From contig JANNGZ010000331.1 of NCBI GenBank assembly GCA_031404155.1, positions 1 through 54,728 of the forward strand: a stretch of 54,728 bases of DNA. The letters run 5' to 3'. The translations under genes were made by a program, and so were the position numbers. This DNA is from JANNGZ01 sp031404155. Its GTDB lineage: Bacteria; Pseudomonadota; Gammaproteobacteria; Burkholderiales; Burkholderiaceae_C. The notes beneath the pieces are model-generated. The model ran no database searches, had not been told where the DNA came from, and saw only the letters and a program-made list of their open reading frames with translations. This document shows, piece after piece, positions 1 to 9,240 of this stretch (position 1 is the first letter of the stretch; the number at the start of each line of letters is the position of its first letter).

Positions 1-483
1 ATGGACAACATCCGCTACGGCCGCCCCGGGGCCAGCGACGGCGAGGTGGTTGCGGCAGCCAAGGCGGCCTTCGCGCACGACTTCATCGGCGCCCTGCCCG
101 AGGGCTACAAGAGCTTTCTCGGCGAGCGCGGCGTGCGTCTGTCGGGTGGGCAGCGCCAGCGCATCTCGATCGCCCGCGCGATGCTCAAGAACCCGCCGCC
201 GCTGCTGCTGCTCGACGAGGCCACCAGCGCGCTGGACGCCGAGAGCGAGCGCATGGTGCAGGCTGCACTCGAAGCCGCGATGCGCGACCGCACCACGCTC
301 GTCATCGCGCACCGCCTGGCCACCGTGCAACGCGCCGACCGCATCGTGGTGATGGACCACGGCGAGGTCGTGGACATCGGCAGCCATGCCGAGCTGGTGG
401 CGCGCGGGGGTTTGTACGCGCGGCTGGCGGCGATGCAGTTCGCCGAAGGAGGGCTGCACTCGGCCCATGGCGTGCAGGGGTAG
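1..483 (+). CDS. ABC exporter ATP-binding domain, C-terminal part (5' end outside window)
   Basis: This is the C-terminal part of the nucleotide-binding domain of an ABC transporter, most like the MsbA/multidrug exporter type in which a membrane domain is fused in front. The signature motif LSGGQRQR (about residue 47), Walker B with the D-loop (LLLLDEATSALD, about residue 68) and the H-loop histidine (VIAHRLAT) are visible. Walker A and the membrane domain lie before position 1. The first codon is an ATG, but in this family the phrase DNIRYG sits well inside the domain, so it is an internal methionine. The substrate cannot be told from this fragment; lipid A or drugs are possibilities by family only. 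Confidence 0.9.
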   Translation: MDNIRYGRPGASDGEVVAAAKAAFAHDFIGALPEGYKSFLGERGVRLSGGQRQRISIARAMLKNPPPLLLLDEATSALDAESERMVQAALEAAMRDRTTLVIAHRLATVQRADRIVVMDHGEVVDIGSHAELVARGGLYARLAAMQFAEGGLHSAHGVQG

Positions 484-547
484 CGCCTCGTCGCGGGCCG
501 CTGGCGGGTTCTGCTGAAGCCGTCGCCGGCACAGGATAATCGCAGCC

Positions 548-1357
548 ATGCATCCCCCCGTCCGCACCCAGTACGAAGACTTCATGCGCCTTGTGTTCAC
601 GCACGGCGTGGTCAAGGCCGACCGCACCGGCACCGGCACGCGCAGCGTGTTCGGGCACCAGATGCGCTTCGACCTCAGTGAGGGCTTTCCGCTGGTCACG
701 ACGAAGAAGGTGCACCTCAAGAGCATCGTGCTCGAGTTGCTCTGGTTCCTGCGCGGGGACGGCAATACACGTTGGCTCCAGGAACGCGGGGTGACGATTT
801 GGGACGAATGGGCCAAGCCCGATGGCGACCTCGGGCCGGTGTACGGCGTGCAGTGGCGCAGCTGGCCCACAGCCGACGGTGGGCATATCGACCAGATCGC
901 CGAAGTGGTGAAGCAGCTCAAGGCCAACCCCGACTCGCGCCGCATCATCGTGAGCGCGTGGAACGTGGCCGAGCTGTCGAAGATGGCCCTGATGCCCTGC
1001 CACGCGTTCTTCCAGTTCTACGTCGCCGACGGCAAGCTGAGCTGCCAGCTCTACCAGCGCAGCGCCGACATCTTCCTCGGCGTGCCCTTCAACATTGCGA
1101 GCTACGCGCTGCTGACGCACATGCTGGCGCAGCAATGTGATCTCAAGGTCGGCGACTTTGTCTGGACCGGGGGCGACTGCCATATCTACAGCAACCACCA
1201 TGAGCAGGTGGCGCTGCAACTCTCACGCGCGCCGCGCCCATACGCGACGCTCACCATGCGGCGCCGGCCGGCGTCGATCTTCGACTACGAATTCGACGAC
1301 TTCGTGGTCGAGGGCTACGACCCGCACCCTGCAATCAAGGCACCGGTGGCGGTTTGA
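548..1357 (+). CDS. thyA: Thymidylate synthase
   Basis: Converts dUMP and methylenetetrahydrofolate to dTMP and dihydrofolate in the cytoplasm. The 269-residue product is close to the usual ThyA length of about 264. The catalytic cysteine lies in MPCHAFFQFYV, and the N-terminal phrase RTGTGTRSVFGHQMRFDL and the SCQLYQRSADIFLGVPFNI block are diagnostic. The stop codon overlaps the TTG start of folA, so the two folate-cycle enzymes are translationally coupled. The product dihydrofolate is the substrate of the next gene. Confidence 0.98.
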   Translation: MHPPVRTQYEDFMRLVFTHGVVKADRTGTGTRSVFGHQMRFDLSEGFPLVTTKKVHLKSIVLELLWFLRGDGNTRWLQERGVTIWDEWAKPDGDLGPVYGVQWRSWPTADGGHIDQIAEVVKQLKANPDSRRIIVSAWNVAELSKMALMPCHAFFQFYVADGKLSCQLYQRSADIFLGVPFNIASYALLTHMLAQQCDLKVGDFVWTGGDCHIYSNHHEQVALQLSRAPRPYATLTMRRRPASIFDYEFDDFVVEGYDPHPAIKAPVAV

Positions 1358-1854
1358 AGCTCGTGCTCATCGCCGCGGTGGCGCGCAACCGCGCGATCGG
1401 GCGCGACAACGCCCTGCTCTTTCACGACAGCGCCGACCAGCGCCACTTGCGCGACGCGACCATGGGCTGCCCGGTGATCATGGGCCGCAAGACCTGGGAC
1501 TCCTTGCCGCGCAAATTCCGGCCCCTTCCCGGGCGGCGCAACCTGGTGGTCACGCGCGACCCCGGCTGGTATGCCGATGGCGCGGAGCGAGCCGGCTCGC
1601 TGGACGAGGCGCTGGTGAAGGCTGCCGGAGCCCCGAAGGCGTTTGTGATCGGCGGCGCGCAGCTCTATGCGCAGGCATTGCCCCACGCCGACGAATTGAT
1701 GCTCACCGAGATCGACGCCGAGCTCGAGGGCGACAGCTTCTTCCCGATCTGGGACCGAGCTGCGTTTGGGGAAATCTCTCGGGAGGCGCGCTTAAGCGCG
1801 TCCGGCCTGCACTATGCGTTCGTGAGCTATGCCCGGCGGGCGTCAATCGAATGA
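1354..1854 (+). CDS. folA: Dihydrofolate reductase
   Basis: Reduces dihydrofolate to tetrahydrofolate with NADPH, regenerating the cofactor consumed by ThyA. The 166-residue protein shows the N-terminal strand LVLIAAVARNRAIG, the active-site acid region HDSADQRHL (the Asp corresponds to E. coli Asp27), the NADPH motif VIMGRKTWDSLP and the FVIGGAQLY segment. The start is a TTG that overlaps the thyA TGA (TTGA). No upstream in-frame alternative is possible without running deep into thyA. The overlap implies coupled translation. Confidence 0.97.
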   Translation: MKLVLIAAVARNRAIGRDNALLFHDSADQRHLRDATMGCPVIMGRKTWDSLPRKFRPLPGRRNLVVTRDPGWYADGAERAGSLDEALVKAAGAPKAFVIGGAQLYAQALPHADELMLTEIDAELEGDSFFPIWDRAAFGEISREARLSASGLHYAFVSYARRASIE

Positions 1855-1934
1855 AACACCCGGCGTACGAGTCGACGCAATGACGGGACATCACTCATTT
1901 GCGAACGCCTTGGAACAGGGAAAGTGATTGCCAA

Positions 1935-1949
1935 CGTGCACAATGCACG
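1935..1949. promoter_or_regulatory. Perfect inverted repeat upstream of the oxidase/rpfF pair
   Basis: CGTGCA and TGCACG are separated by three bases in the 170-base gap between folA and the coupled oxidase-rpfF genes. It lies 76 bases before the start codon, a reasonable place for an operator. No clear -35/-10 pair could be assigned. It does not match the Crp consensus (TGTGA-N6-TCACA). The role is inferred from position only. Confidence 0.3.
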
Positions 1950-2024
1950 AATTGAGGCGTAGCCAGGCCACCGTCGTTGGGGTCTCCGCGGTGGCGCCCG
2001 GCCTAACACATCCGGTTACTTTCA

Positions 2025-2672
2025 ATGCTTCCATTCTTTGCTGACCTCGTCACCCGAACCGACGAGTCCAGACGTGCTTTCGAAACGCACCCCAAGGTAC
2101 TCGACGCTGTGGCGCATGGCATGGAGGTGCAGCGCTACCGCGCCCTGCTGCTCGAGCTGTACCACGTGGTCTGGCACTTCAATCCGGTCTGCGCTGCTGC
2201 GGCGAGCCGCGTCGACGATTCGCTGCGCCAGGTGCGCTACTTCCTCTACGAGCATATGCACGAAGAGAAGGGGCACGAGCAGTGGGTCATCAACGACCTC
2301 GAGGCCGTGGGGGTCGCACCCGCTCAAGCGCGGTCGCATGCGCCTGGCGTGAACACGTTGACGCTCAACGGCTACAACTACTGGGCCGCGGACCGCCGCC
2401 ACGCCTGCTCGGTGCTCGGCATGCTGTACACGCTGGAAGTCATCTCCTCGGTGTACGGCGCCACCTTTGCACAGGCGATCCGCGAGTCGCTGTTGCTCGA
2501 AGGCGAGATCGGCGTCTCTTTCATCAGCTCCCACGCCACCCTGGACAGCAAGCACATGGCCGAATTGCGCAAGCTGCTCAACACGATCACCGACAACGAC
2601 GCGCGCGCGGCGATCGTCGAGGCTGCACAGGTGAACTTCCACCACTTCACCCGCATCGTCGAGGCGATATGA
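2025..2672 (+). CDS. Heme-oxygenase-fold di-iron oxidase (iron-containing redox enzyme family)
   Basis: A 215-residue helical protein of the heme-oxygenase-like di-iron oxidase (HDO) superfamily, related in fold to TenA/PqqC and to UndA, BesC and CADD. A plausible complete metal-ligand set is visible: Glu44 in helix 1, Glu81-x-x-His84 (EEKGHE), Glu138 (YTLEV) and the signature His170-x3-Asp174-x2-His177 (SHATLDSKH). An in-frame TAA lies seven codons upstream of the ATG, fixing the start. The stop overlaps the next start (ATGA), so it is translationally coupled to the RpfF-like gene. HDO members act on fatty acids or amino acids with O2; a fatty-acyl substrate tied to DSF synthesis is my inference, not demonstrated. 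Confidence 0.85.
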   Translation: MLPFFADLVTRTDESRRAFETHPKVLDAVAHGMEVQRYRALLLELYHVVWHFNPVCAAAASRVDDSLRQVRYFLYEHMHEEKGHEQWVINDLEAVGVAPAQARSHAPGVNTLTLNGYNYWAADRRHACSVLGMLYTLEVISSVYGATFAQAIRESLLLEGEIGVSFISSHATLDSKHMAELRKLLNTITDNDARAAIVEAAQVNFHHFTRIVEAI

Positions 2673-3613
2673 CTGCGGTAGCCCCGAACGGACTGCCCAA
2701 GCTGCTGGGCCGCCCCTACCGCTACATCCGCCTGGAGTGGCGTGCCGACCTGGCGATGCTGCGCGTGCGCACCTGCGTCAAGCCGATTCAGTGCTATAGC
2801 CTCGCGGCCATGTCCGAGTTTCAGCGGATCCTCGACGACATCGGCGCCAACCCGGGACTGGTACGGCACATCGTGTTGACCTCCGACGTGCCCGGCGTCT
2901 TCAACTTCGGCGGTGACCTCTCGCTCTTCGTGCTGCTGGTTCGTGCACGTGATGCCGATTCCCTGCGCCTGTACGGCCGCCGCTGCGTCGACCTGGTGTG
3001 GTGGCTGGAGAACGCCGCCGGACTCGGCATCCATACAACCGTGCTGGTTCAAGGCGACACGCTCGGCGGTGGCCTGGAGTCGGTGATGCCCTTTCACAAA
3101 GTCATCTTCGAGCGCAGTGCCCAGGGCGGTTTCCCGGAGGTGCTGTTCAACCTCTTCCCGGGCATGGGGGCATGGAACTTCACGATCCGCAAAGCCGGCT
3201 TCGCGGTCGCCAACGAGATGATCCTCTCCGGCCGCCTCTACAGCGCTGAGCAGCTGCAACGCCGTGGCTTGGTCGACTTCGTGGTCGACAACGGCGAAGG
3301 CGAAGCGGCGCTGGAGCAAGTGATCCAAACCGTCGACCCACGCCTGCGCGGCACGCTGGCCGCCTTGCAGGCCCGCCGCTCGGCGGCGCCGATCGACTAC
3401 GCGTCGCTGGTCGAGGTGGTCGACCGCTGGGCCGATGCCGCGCTCGGGCTCACCGACCGCGACCTGCGCCTGATGGAGCGCCTGGCCCGGGCGCAGGCGC
3501 GCAAGGCCGGCGGTGCCGCCGACGGCGCCGTCGAGGAGATCAAACGGGTTGAACTCGACACCGCATGGGGTGAAGAGCGCACCGGCATCACCGAATGGGC
3601 GGCGTTCAACTGA
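2669..3613 (+). CDS. rpfF: RpfF-type DSF synthase (crotonase superfamily)
   Basis: A 314-residue crotonase-fold protein matching RpfF, the bifunctional thioesterase/dehydratase that makes cis-2-unsaturated fatty-acid signals (DSF) from 3-hydroxyacyl-ACP. The catalytic pair of Xanthomonas RpfF (Glu141 and Glu161) is reproduced with identical 20-residue spacing: Glu137 in LGGGLES and Glu157 in GFPEVLFNLFPGMGAW. The oxyanion-hole segment is FNFGGDLSLF. The start ATG overlaps the stop of the upstream di-iron oxidase (ATGA). A C-terminal region of about 60 residues rich in Ala and Arg extends beyond the crotonase core. An ordinary enoyl-CoA hydratase is less likely because of the GFPEVLFNLFPGMGA block. 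Confidence 0.88.
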   Translation: MTAVAPNGLPKLLGRPYRYIRLEWRADLAMLRVRTCVKPIQCYSLAAMSEFQRILDDIGANPGLVRHIVLTSDVPGVFNFGGDLSLFVLLVRARDADSLRLYGRRCVDLVWWLENAAGLGIHTTVLVQGDTLGGGLESVMPFHKVIFERSAQGGFPEVLFNLFPGMGAWNFTIRKAGFAVANEMILSGRLYSAEQLQRRGLVDFVVDNGEGEAALEQVIQTVDPRLRGTLAALQARRSAAPIDYASLVEVVDRWADAALGLTDRDLRLMERLARAQARKAGGAADGAVEEIKRVELDTAWGEERTGITEWAAFN

Positions 3614-3620
3614 GCGCCTT

Positions 3621-3677
3621 ACCCTGGCGGTCCACCTGACTGAGCGCCTGACCGACCGCCAGGAACCCCGCCAGGGT
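3621..3677. terminator. Inverted repeat between convergent rpfF and kinase genes
   Basis: ACCCTGGCGG (3621-3630) is perfectly complementary to CCGCCAGGGT (3668-3677), and a second partial copy CCGCCAGG lies at 3656-3663. Placed between convergent stop codons, it probably ends transcription in both directions. It lacks a strong T run, as is common in high-GC genomes. Confidence 0.5.
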
Positions 3678-3697
3678 GTCCGTCCGCCGCCCGCGGC

Positions 3698-5482
3698 TCA
3701 GCGCATCCAGGTGCCGATCAGGTCCCGCAGCTGGGCCCGGGTGTAGGGCTTGGCCATGTGGGCGTCCATACCCGAAGTCATCGCGCGCTGCGCGTCGTCG
3801 TCAAAGGCATCGGCGGTGAGCGCCACGATCGGCACCCGAGGCAAACCCTGGCGCCGCTCTCGCTCGCGAATTTGCGCGGTGGCCGCATACCCGTCCATCA
3901 CCGGCATTTGGATGTCCATCAGCACCAGGTCCACTGCGTGCCGCGAGAGGATGTCCAGCGCCTGAGCACCGTCTTCGGCTTCGACCACGTCGACCCCGAG
4001 CGACTGCAACATCTGGGTCGCGATCATGCGGTTGACCGGGTTGTCTTCCACCAGCAAGGCGGTGCCGCTGCGCCGGCCAATGCCTTCTAGCGCGCCGAAG
4101 GCGGAGTCGGCCGGCGTGCCCGAGGTGTCGCCGAAATCGCGCTCCAGGGCCAGTTCAAAACTGAAGGTCGAGCCACGGCCCGGCTCGGTTTGCACGTCGA
4201 TGCGGCCACCCATCGCTTCGACGATGCGCTGGCTGATCGCCAGGCCCAGGCCGGTGCCGCCGTGTTTTCGGTTGCGCCGCCCATCCACCTGATGAAACGG
4301 TTCGAAGAGGCGTTCCACCGCCTCGGCGTTCATGCCCACACCACTGTCACTGACCGCGAAGGCCACCACCGCGCGATTGCCGCGGTCGGGCCGCGGTGCG
4401 ATGGTCAGGCGCACGCCGCCGCGTTCGGTGAACTTGATCGCGTTGCCGATGAGGTTGAGCAGCACCTGCTTCAGGCGTTGCGCGTCGCCGGTGACATGGT
4501 CGGCGGCGCTGGGGTCGATCTCGAGGTCGAGCGTCAAGTGTTTGGCTTCCGCATTCGGGCGGAACAAGGCCACCGCTGCTGACGCCAGGCCGTGCAGGGC
4601 CAGCGGCCCGTGGGTCAGTTGCAGCTTGCCGGCCTCGATCTTGGAATGATCGAGAACGTCGTTGAGGATCGCCATCAGCGACTCGCCGGAGGACGATGCG
4701 GTGCGCAGCAGCCGGCGCTGCGACGGGTCGAGCTGGGAGTGGCGAAGCAATTCCAAGGCGCCGAGCACGCCGTTCATCGGGGTGCGGATCTCGTGGCTCA
4801 TCGTGGCGAGGAATTGCGACTTGGCCGAATTCGCGGCATCGGCCGCGTCTTTGGCGCGCAGCAGCGATGCGTTGGCTTGGTCGGACTCCAGACCGTGGCG
4901 ATGCGCCAGCGTGGCATTTTCACGGAATGCGCGGGCCGCGCGATACATCGAGTAACCGAACACCAGAGTTAGCACCGCGAGCGAAAGCGAACGGACCTGC
5001 GGATTGACGAGGCTGATCACGAACAGAGTTCCAAGTTCGACCGATGCAAGCAGCACGAAGGCGCGCCCTACCAACGACATGAACGCGGCCGCCACCGCCA
5101 CCGATCCACAGACAAGGACGATGTAGACGGTTTGCGACGCGCCGGTCAGGCCCGGATAGATGTAGAGGGAGCTGAAGGCGTAGGTCGCACCGGCGAGCAG
5201 CGCATTGACTTCAAGTTCGACTCGCACGCGATCGAGGGCGGAGGGCGCCAGAGCTGAAACGTCGGCGAAACGGTGCGTCGTAGACCAGCGCCATGCCGCG
5301 ACCACGACGCCGAGTAGCCCGGTCAGGATCGCGGCCGCGGGTTGCCCCGAATCCCAGCCCAGGAAGACCACGAAGAGAACGGCGGCGAGCTGAACTGGTA
5401 CGTTTCGCGCTGCGTTGGCAAGCGCCACCTCCAGCAACGCACGCCGCACAGCGACTTCGATCGGCGATTCGCGCGTAACCAT
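3698..5482 (-). CDS. Membrane-bound hybrid sensor histidine kinase (RpfC-like position)
   Basis: Predicted 594-residue inner-membrane sensor. Six hydrophobic segments lie between about residues 31 and 180, with almost no periplasmic domain. They are followed by a HisKA domain with phospho-acceptor His230 (FLATMSHEIRTPMNG), a HATPase domain (N box LLNLIGNAIKFT, G box GGTGLGLAISQ) and a C-terminal receiver with phospho-acceptor Asp523 (LVLMDIQMPVMDG). This resembles RpfC, the DSF receptor, in having a multi-pass sensor and in facing rpfF, but the C-terminal HPt domain of RpfC is absent. The start is uncertain: in-frame ATGs at 5539 and 5590 would add 19 or 36 residues. I chose 5482 because the conserved-looking sequence begins there; no clear ribosome-binding site decides it. 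Confidence 0.85.
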   Translation of the reverse strand: MVTRESPIEVAVRRALLEVALANAARNVPVQLAAVLFVVFLGWDSGQPAAAILTGLLGVVVAAWRWSTTHRFADVSALAPSALDRVRVELEVNALLAGATYAFSSLYIYPGLTGASQTVYIVLVCGSVAVAAAFMSLVGRAFVLLASVELGTLFVISLVNPQVRSLSLAVLTLVFGYSMYRAARAFRENATLAHRHGLESDQANASLLRAKDAADAANSAKSQFLATMSHEIRTPMNGVLGALELLRHSQLDPSQRRLLRTASSSGESLMAILNDVLDHSKIEAGKLQLTHGPLALHGLASAAVALFRPNAEAKHLTLDLEIDPSAADHVTGDAQRLKQVLLNLIGNAIKFTERGGVRLTIAPRPDRGNRAVVAFAVSDSGVGMNAEAVERLFEPFHQVDGRRNRKHGGTGLGLAISQRIVEAMGGRIDVQTEPGRGSTFSFELALERDFGDTSGTPADSAFGALEGIGRRSGTALLVEDNPVNRMIATQMLQSLGVDVVEAEDGAQALDILSRHAVDLVLMDIQMPVMDGYAATAQIRERERRQGLPRVPIVALTADAFDDDAQRAMTSGMDAHMAKPYTRAQLRDLIGTWMR

Positions 5483-5607
5483 GGGTGCGTAGGATATCGT
5501 GGCCCGAGACAGCGCCGCGTCGCGCTGCGCGTTCGCCATGCCATCGATGCGGCATGATTGCCGATTCCTCCCGCTAACTCGCCCCACCAAGCGGCCGCTT
5601 TGCTGTC

Positions 5608-6393
5608 ATGAAACTCGCGACCTGGAACGTCAACTCGCTGGCGGTGCGCCTGCCGCAGCTCCTGGACTGGCTCGGCACTCAGCAGCCGGACGTGATGGTG
5701 CTCCAGGAAACCAAGCTGACCGACGACAAGTTCCCGCGCGAGGCGATCGAGGCTGCCGGCTGGCGCGTGGCGTTCCATGGCCAGAAGACCTACAACGGCG
5801 TGGCCATCGTGTCGCGCGGCGAGCCCACCGAGGTACTGAAGAACATTCCGGCCTTCGACGACCCACAAGCGCGGGTGATCGCGGCCACCCTGCCCGACAC
5901 GGCGGCCGACGACAGCGGCATTCGTGTCATCGGCGCCTACTTTCCCAACGGGCAAGCACCGGGTACCGAGAAGTTCGAATACAAGATGCAGTGGCTGCGC
6001 GCCCTGCGCAGCTGGGTGGACAGCGAGCTCGCCGTGCATCCGAAGCTCGTGTTGATGGGCGACTACAACATCGCTCCCGAAGACCGTGACGTGTACGACC
6101 CGGTGGCCTGGGCCGGCCAGATCCACTGCACCCCAGAAGAGCGGGAGCACTTCCGCCAGCTCGTCGGCGCCGGCCTGGTGGACGCCTTCCGCCTCTTCGA
6201 GCAGCTGCCCAAGAGCTGGACCTGGTGGGACTACCGCATGCTCGCGTTCCGCAAGAACCAGGGCCTGCGCATCGACCACATCCTGGTCAGCGAGGCCCTG
6301 CGCTCTCGCGTGCTGTCTTGTTCTATCGACAAGCTGCCGCGCAAGAACGAACGGCCGAGCGACCACGCGCCGGTGATGGTCGAGATCGGCTGA
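5608..6393 (+). CDS. xth: Exodeoxyribonuclease III
   Basis: A 261-residue apurinic/apyrimidinic endonuclease and 3'-5' exonuclease of the EEP fold, used in base-excision repair. It begins MKLATWNVNSLAVRLPQLL. It carries the metal-binding QETKL glutamate, the GDYNIAPED motif, the RIDHILVS aspartate/histidine region and the terminal SDHAPV histidine. Its length is normal for the family. It is divergent from the hybrid kinase and is followed by a convergent ntrC. Confidence 0.96.
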   Translation: MKLATWNVNSLAVRLPQLLDWLGTQQPDVMVLQETKLTDDKFPREAIEAAGWRVAFHGQKTYNGVAIVSRGEPTEVLKNIPAFDDPQARVIAATLPDTAADDSGIRVIGAYFPNGQAPGTEKFEYKMQWLRALRSWVDSELAVHPKLVLMGDYNIAPEDRDVYDPVAWAGQIHCTPEEREHFRQLVGAGLVDAFRLFEQLPKSWTWWDYRMLAFRKNQGLRIDHILVSEALRSRVLSCSIDKLPRKNERPSDHAPVMVEIG

Positions 6394-6483
6394 CCAGCTA
6401 GGTCGTCGTGGTGCGCGATCAGGCCGGGCCGCCCAGCGGCTCGTAAGTCAACTTGAGCCCGGCCGGCACCGCAGGCGCGTGGG

Positions 6484-8004
<1,521 letters not shown>

Positions 8005-8014
8005 GACTGCCTCT

Positions 8015-8036
8015 CGACCGCGGCGTACCGCGGTCG
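8015..8036 (-). other. Hairpin in the ntrB-ntrC intercistronic gap
   Basis: CGACCGCGG (8015-8023) and CCGCGGTCG (8028-8036) form a perfect 9-bp stem with a four-base loop, ending 11 bases before the ntrC start. The stem would sit right beside the ntrC ribosome-binding site (GAGAGG). It may tune the relative expression of ntrB and ntrC or act as an RNA-processing site; that role is inferred. Confidence 0.45.
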
Positions 8037-8110
8037 GCCTGTGGGGAAGGCGCCCAGCTTCGGGCGGCCGGGCGCTCGGGCGCGCGCAGTGTGCATCGGT
8101 ATGTTGGTCA

Positions 8111-9214
8111 TCAAGGCAATGGAATCAGCAGCGAGAACACGGTGCGCCCCGGCACGCTGTCGCACTCGATCGTGCCCTGGTGTTGCTGCACGAAGGTTTG
8201 CGCCAGCGTGAGCCCCAAGCCCGACCCGCCTTCGCGCCCCGACACCAGCGGGTAGAAGATGCGCTCACGGATCGACTCGGGCACGCCTGGGCCGTTGTCC
8301 TGCACATGCAATTCCAGTGCCAGTCGCCAACGGGTCTTGCCGATCGTCACCTGGCGCGCGATGCGGGTTTGCAGGCGCACACAGGCGTCCCCCGCGGCGA
8401 TGCGCTCGGCCAGTGCCTGCGCCGCGTTCTGCACGATGTTCAACAGCGCCTGGATCAGCTGTTCGCGGTCGCCGCGAAACTCCGGGATCGAGACGTCGTA
8501 GTCGCGCTCCACCGCCAGACCCTTGGGGAATTCGGCGAGCACCAGCGAGCGCACCCGCTCGCAGACCTCGTGGATGTTCACGTCGCCGACCACATGCGCC
8601 TTGCGGTGCGGCGCGAGCAGGCGGTCCACCAGCGCCTGCAGGCGGTCGGCCTCGTGCACGATGACTTGCGTGTACTCGGTAAGCTCCTTGCTCTCCAGCT
8701 CCATGGCCAGGAGTTGCGCTGCGCCGCGAATGCCACCGAGCGGGTTCTTGATCTCGTGCGCCAGGTTTCGGATCAGCTCCTTGTTGGCCTGCACCTGCCC
8801 GAGCGCACGCTCCTCGCGGTCCTGGCGCGTCTGCTGCTCGATCTCCACCAGTTCCACCAAGACACGCTGCGCGTCGATGGTCTGGTTCACGATCACATGC
8901 ACCGGCAACGCAAGCTCGTTGCTGCTGCTGTTGCTCAGGCCGCGCTTGAGCATCGCCTCGAAGCGGCGCGTGGCCACGTCGTTTCGCGACACCGCGTCGA
9001 GCGACTCGCGCAGCGCCTGGCCGTCGGCCAGCCAGTCGAGCAGGTTGCCGCGCAGCAGCGTGCGCCGCGACAGGCCGAGCAGGTTCTCGAAGCTGGCGTT
9101 GGCGAAGACGATCTCGCCGCCCGGCCGTACTACGGCCACCATGGTGGCAAGCAGGTCGAAGGCATCGAAGCCGCCGATCTCGGCCGCCAGGGCGGGGCGC
9201 GCTCGATCGGGCAT
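8111..9214 (-). CDS. ntrB: Nitrogen regulation sensor histidine kinase NtrB
   Basis: A 367-residue soluble kinase. It has an N-terminal PAS domain (about residues 15-120), a HisKA helix with the phospho-acceptor histidine in LAHEIKNPLGGIRGAAQLL, and a HATPase domain ending in GGSGLGLTLAQTFV. It phosphorylates or dephosphorylates NtrC according to signalling by the PII protein. It shows no membrane segments, as expected for NtrB. It is the second member of the usual glnA-ntrB-ntrC order, here separated from glnA by a DUF4124 gene. Confidence 0.96.
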   Translation of the reverse strand: MPDRARPALAAEIGGFDAFDLLATMVAVVRPGGEIVFANASFENLLGLSRRTLLRGNLLDWLADGQALRESLDAVSRNDVATRRFEAMLKRGLSNSSSNELALPVHVIVNQTIDAQRVLVELVEIEQQTRQDREERALGQVQANKELIRNLAHEIKNPLGGIRGAAQLLAMELESKELTEYTQVIVHEADRLQALVDRLLAPHRKAHVVGDVNIHEVCERVRSLVLAEFPKGLAVERDYDVSIPEFRGDREQLIQALLNIVQNAAQALAERIAAGDACVRLQTRIARQVTIGKTRWRLALELHVQDNGPGVPESIRERIFYPLVSGREGGSGLGLTLAQTFVQQHQGTIECDSVPGRTVFSLLIPLP

Positions 9215-9240
9215 CGCCGGCTCGTGGATCTTGGAAGAGA

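Noticed and set aside
302..1219. Long open frame antisense to thyA and the ABC gene
   Set aside because: Composition is typical of high-GC antisense frames (Arg/His/Ala-rich, no domain), and it overlaps two clearly recognised genes.
2282..2668. N-terminal extension of the RpfF-like frame back to 2282
   Set aside because: The extension is an Arg/His-rich out-of-frame reading of the di-iron oxidase gene; the ATG at 2669 gives the normal RpfF length and a coupled overlap.
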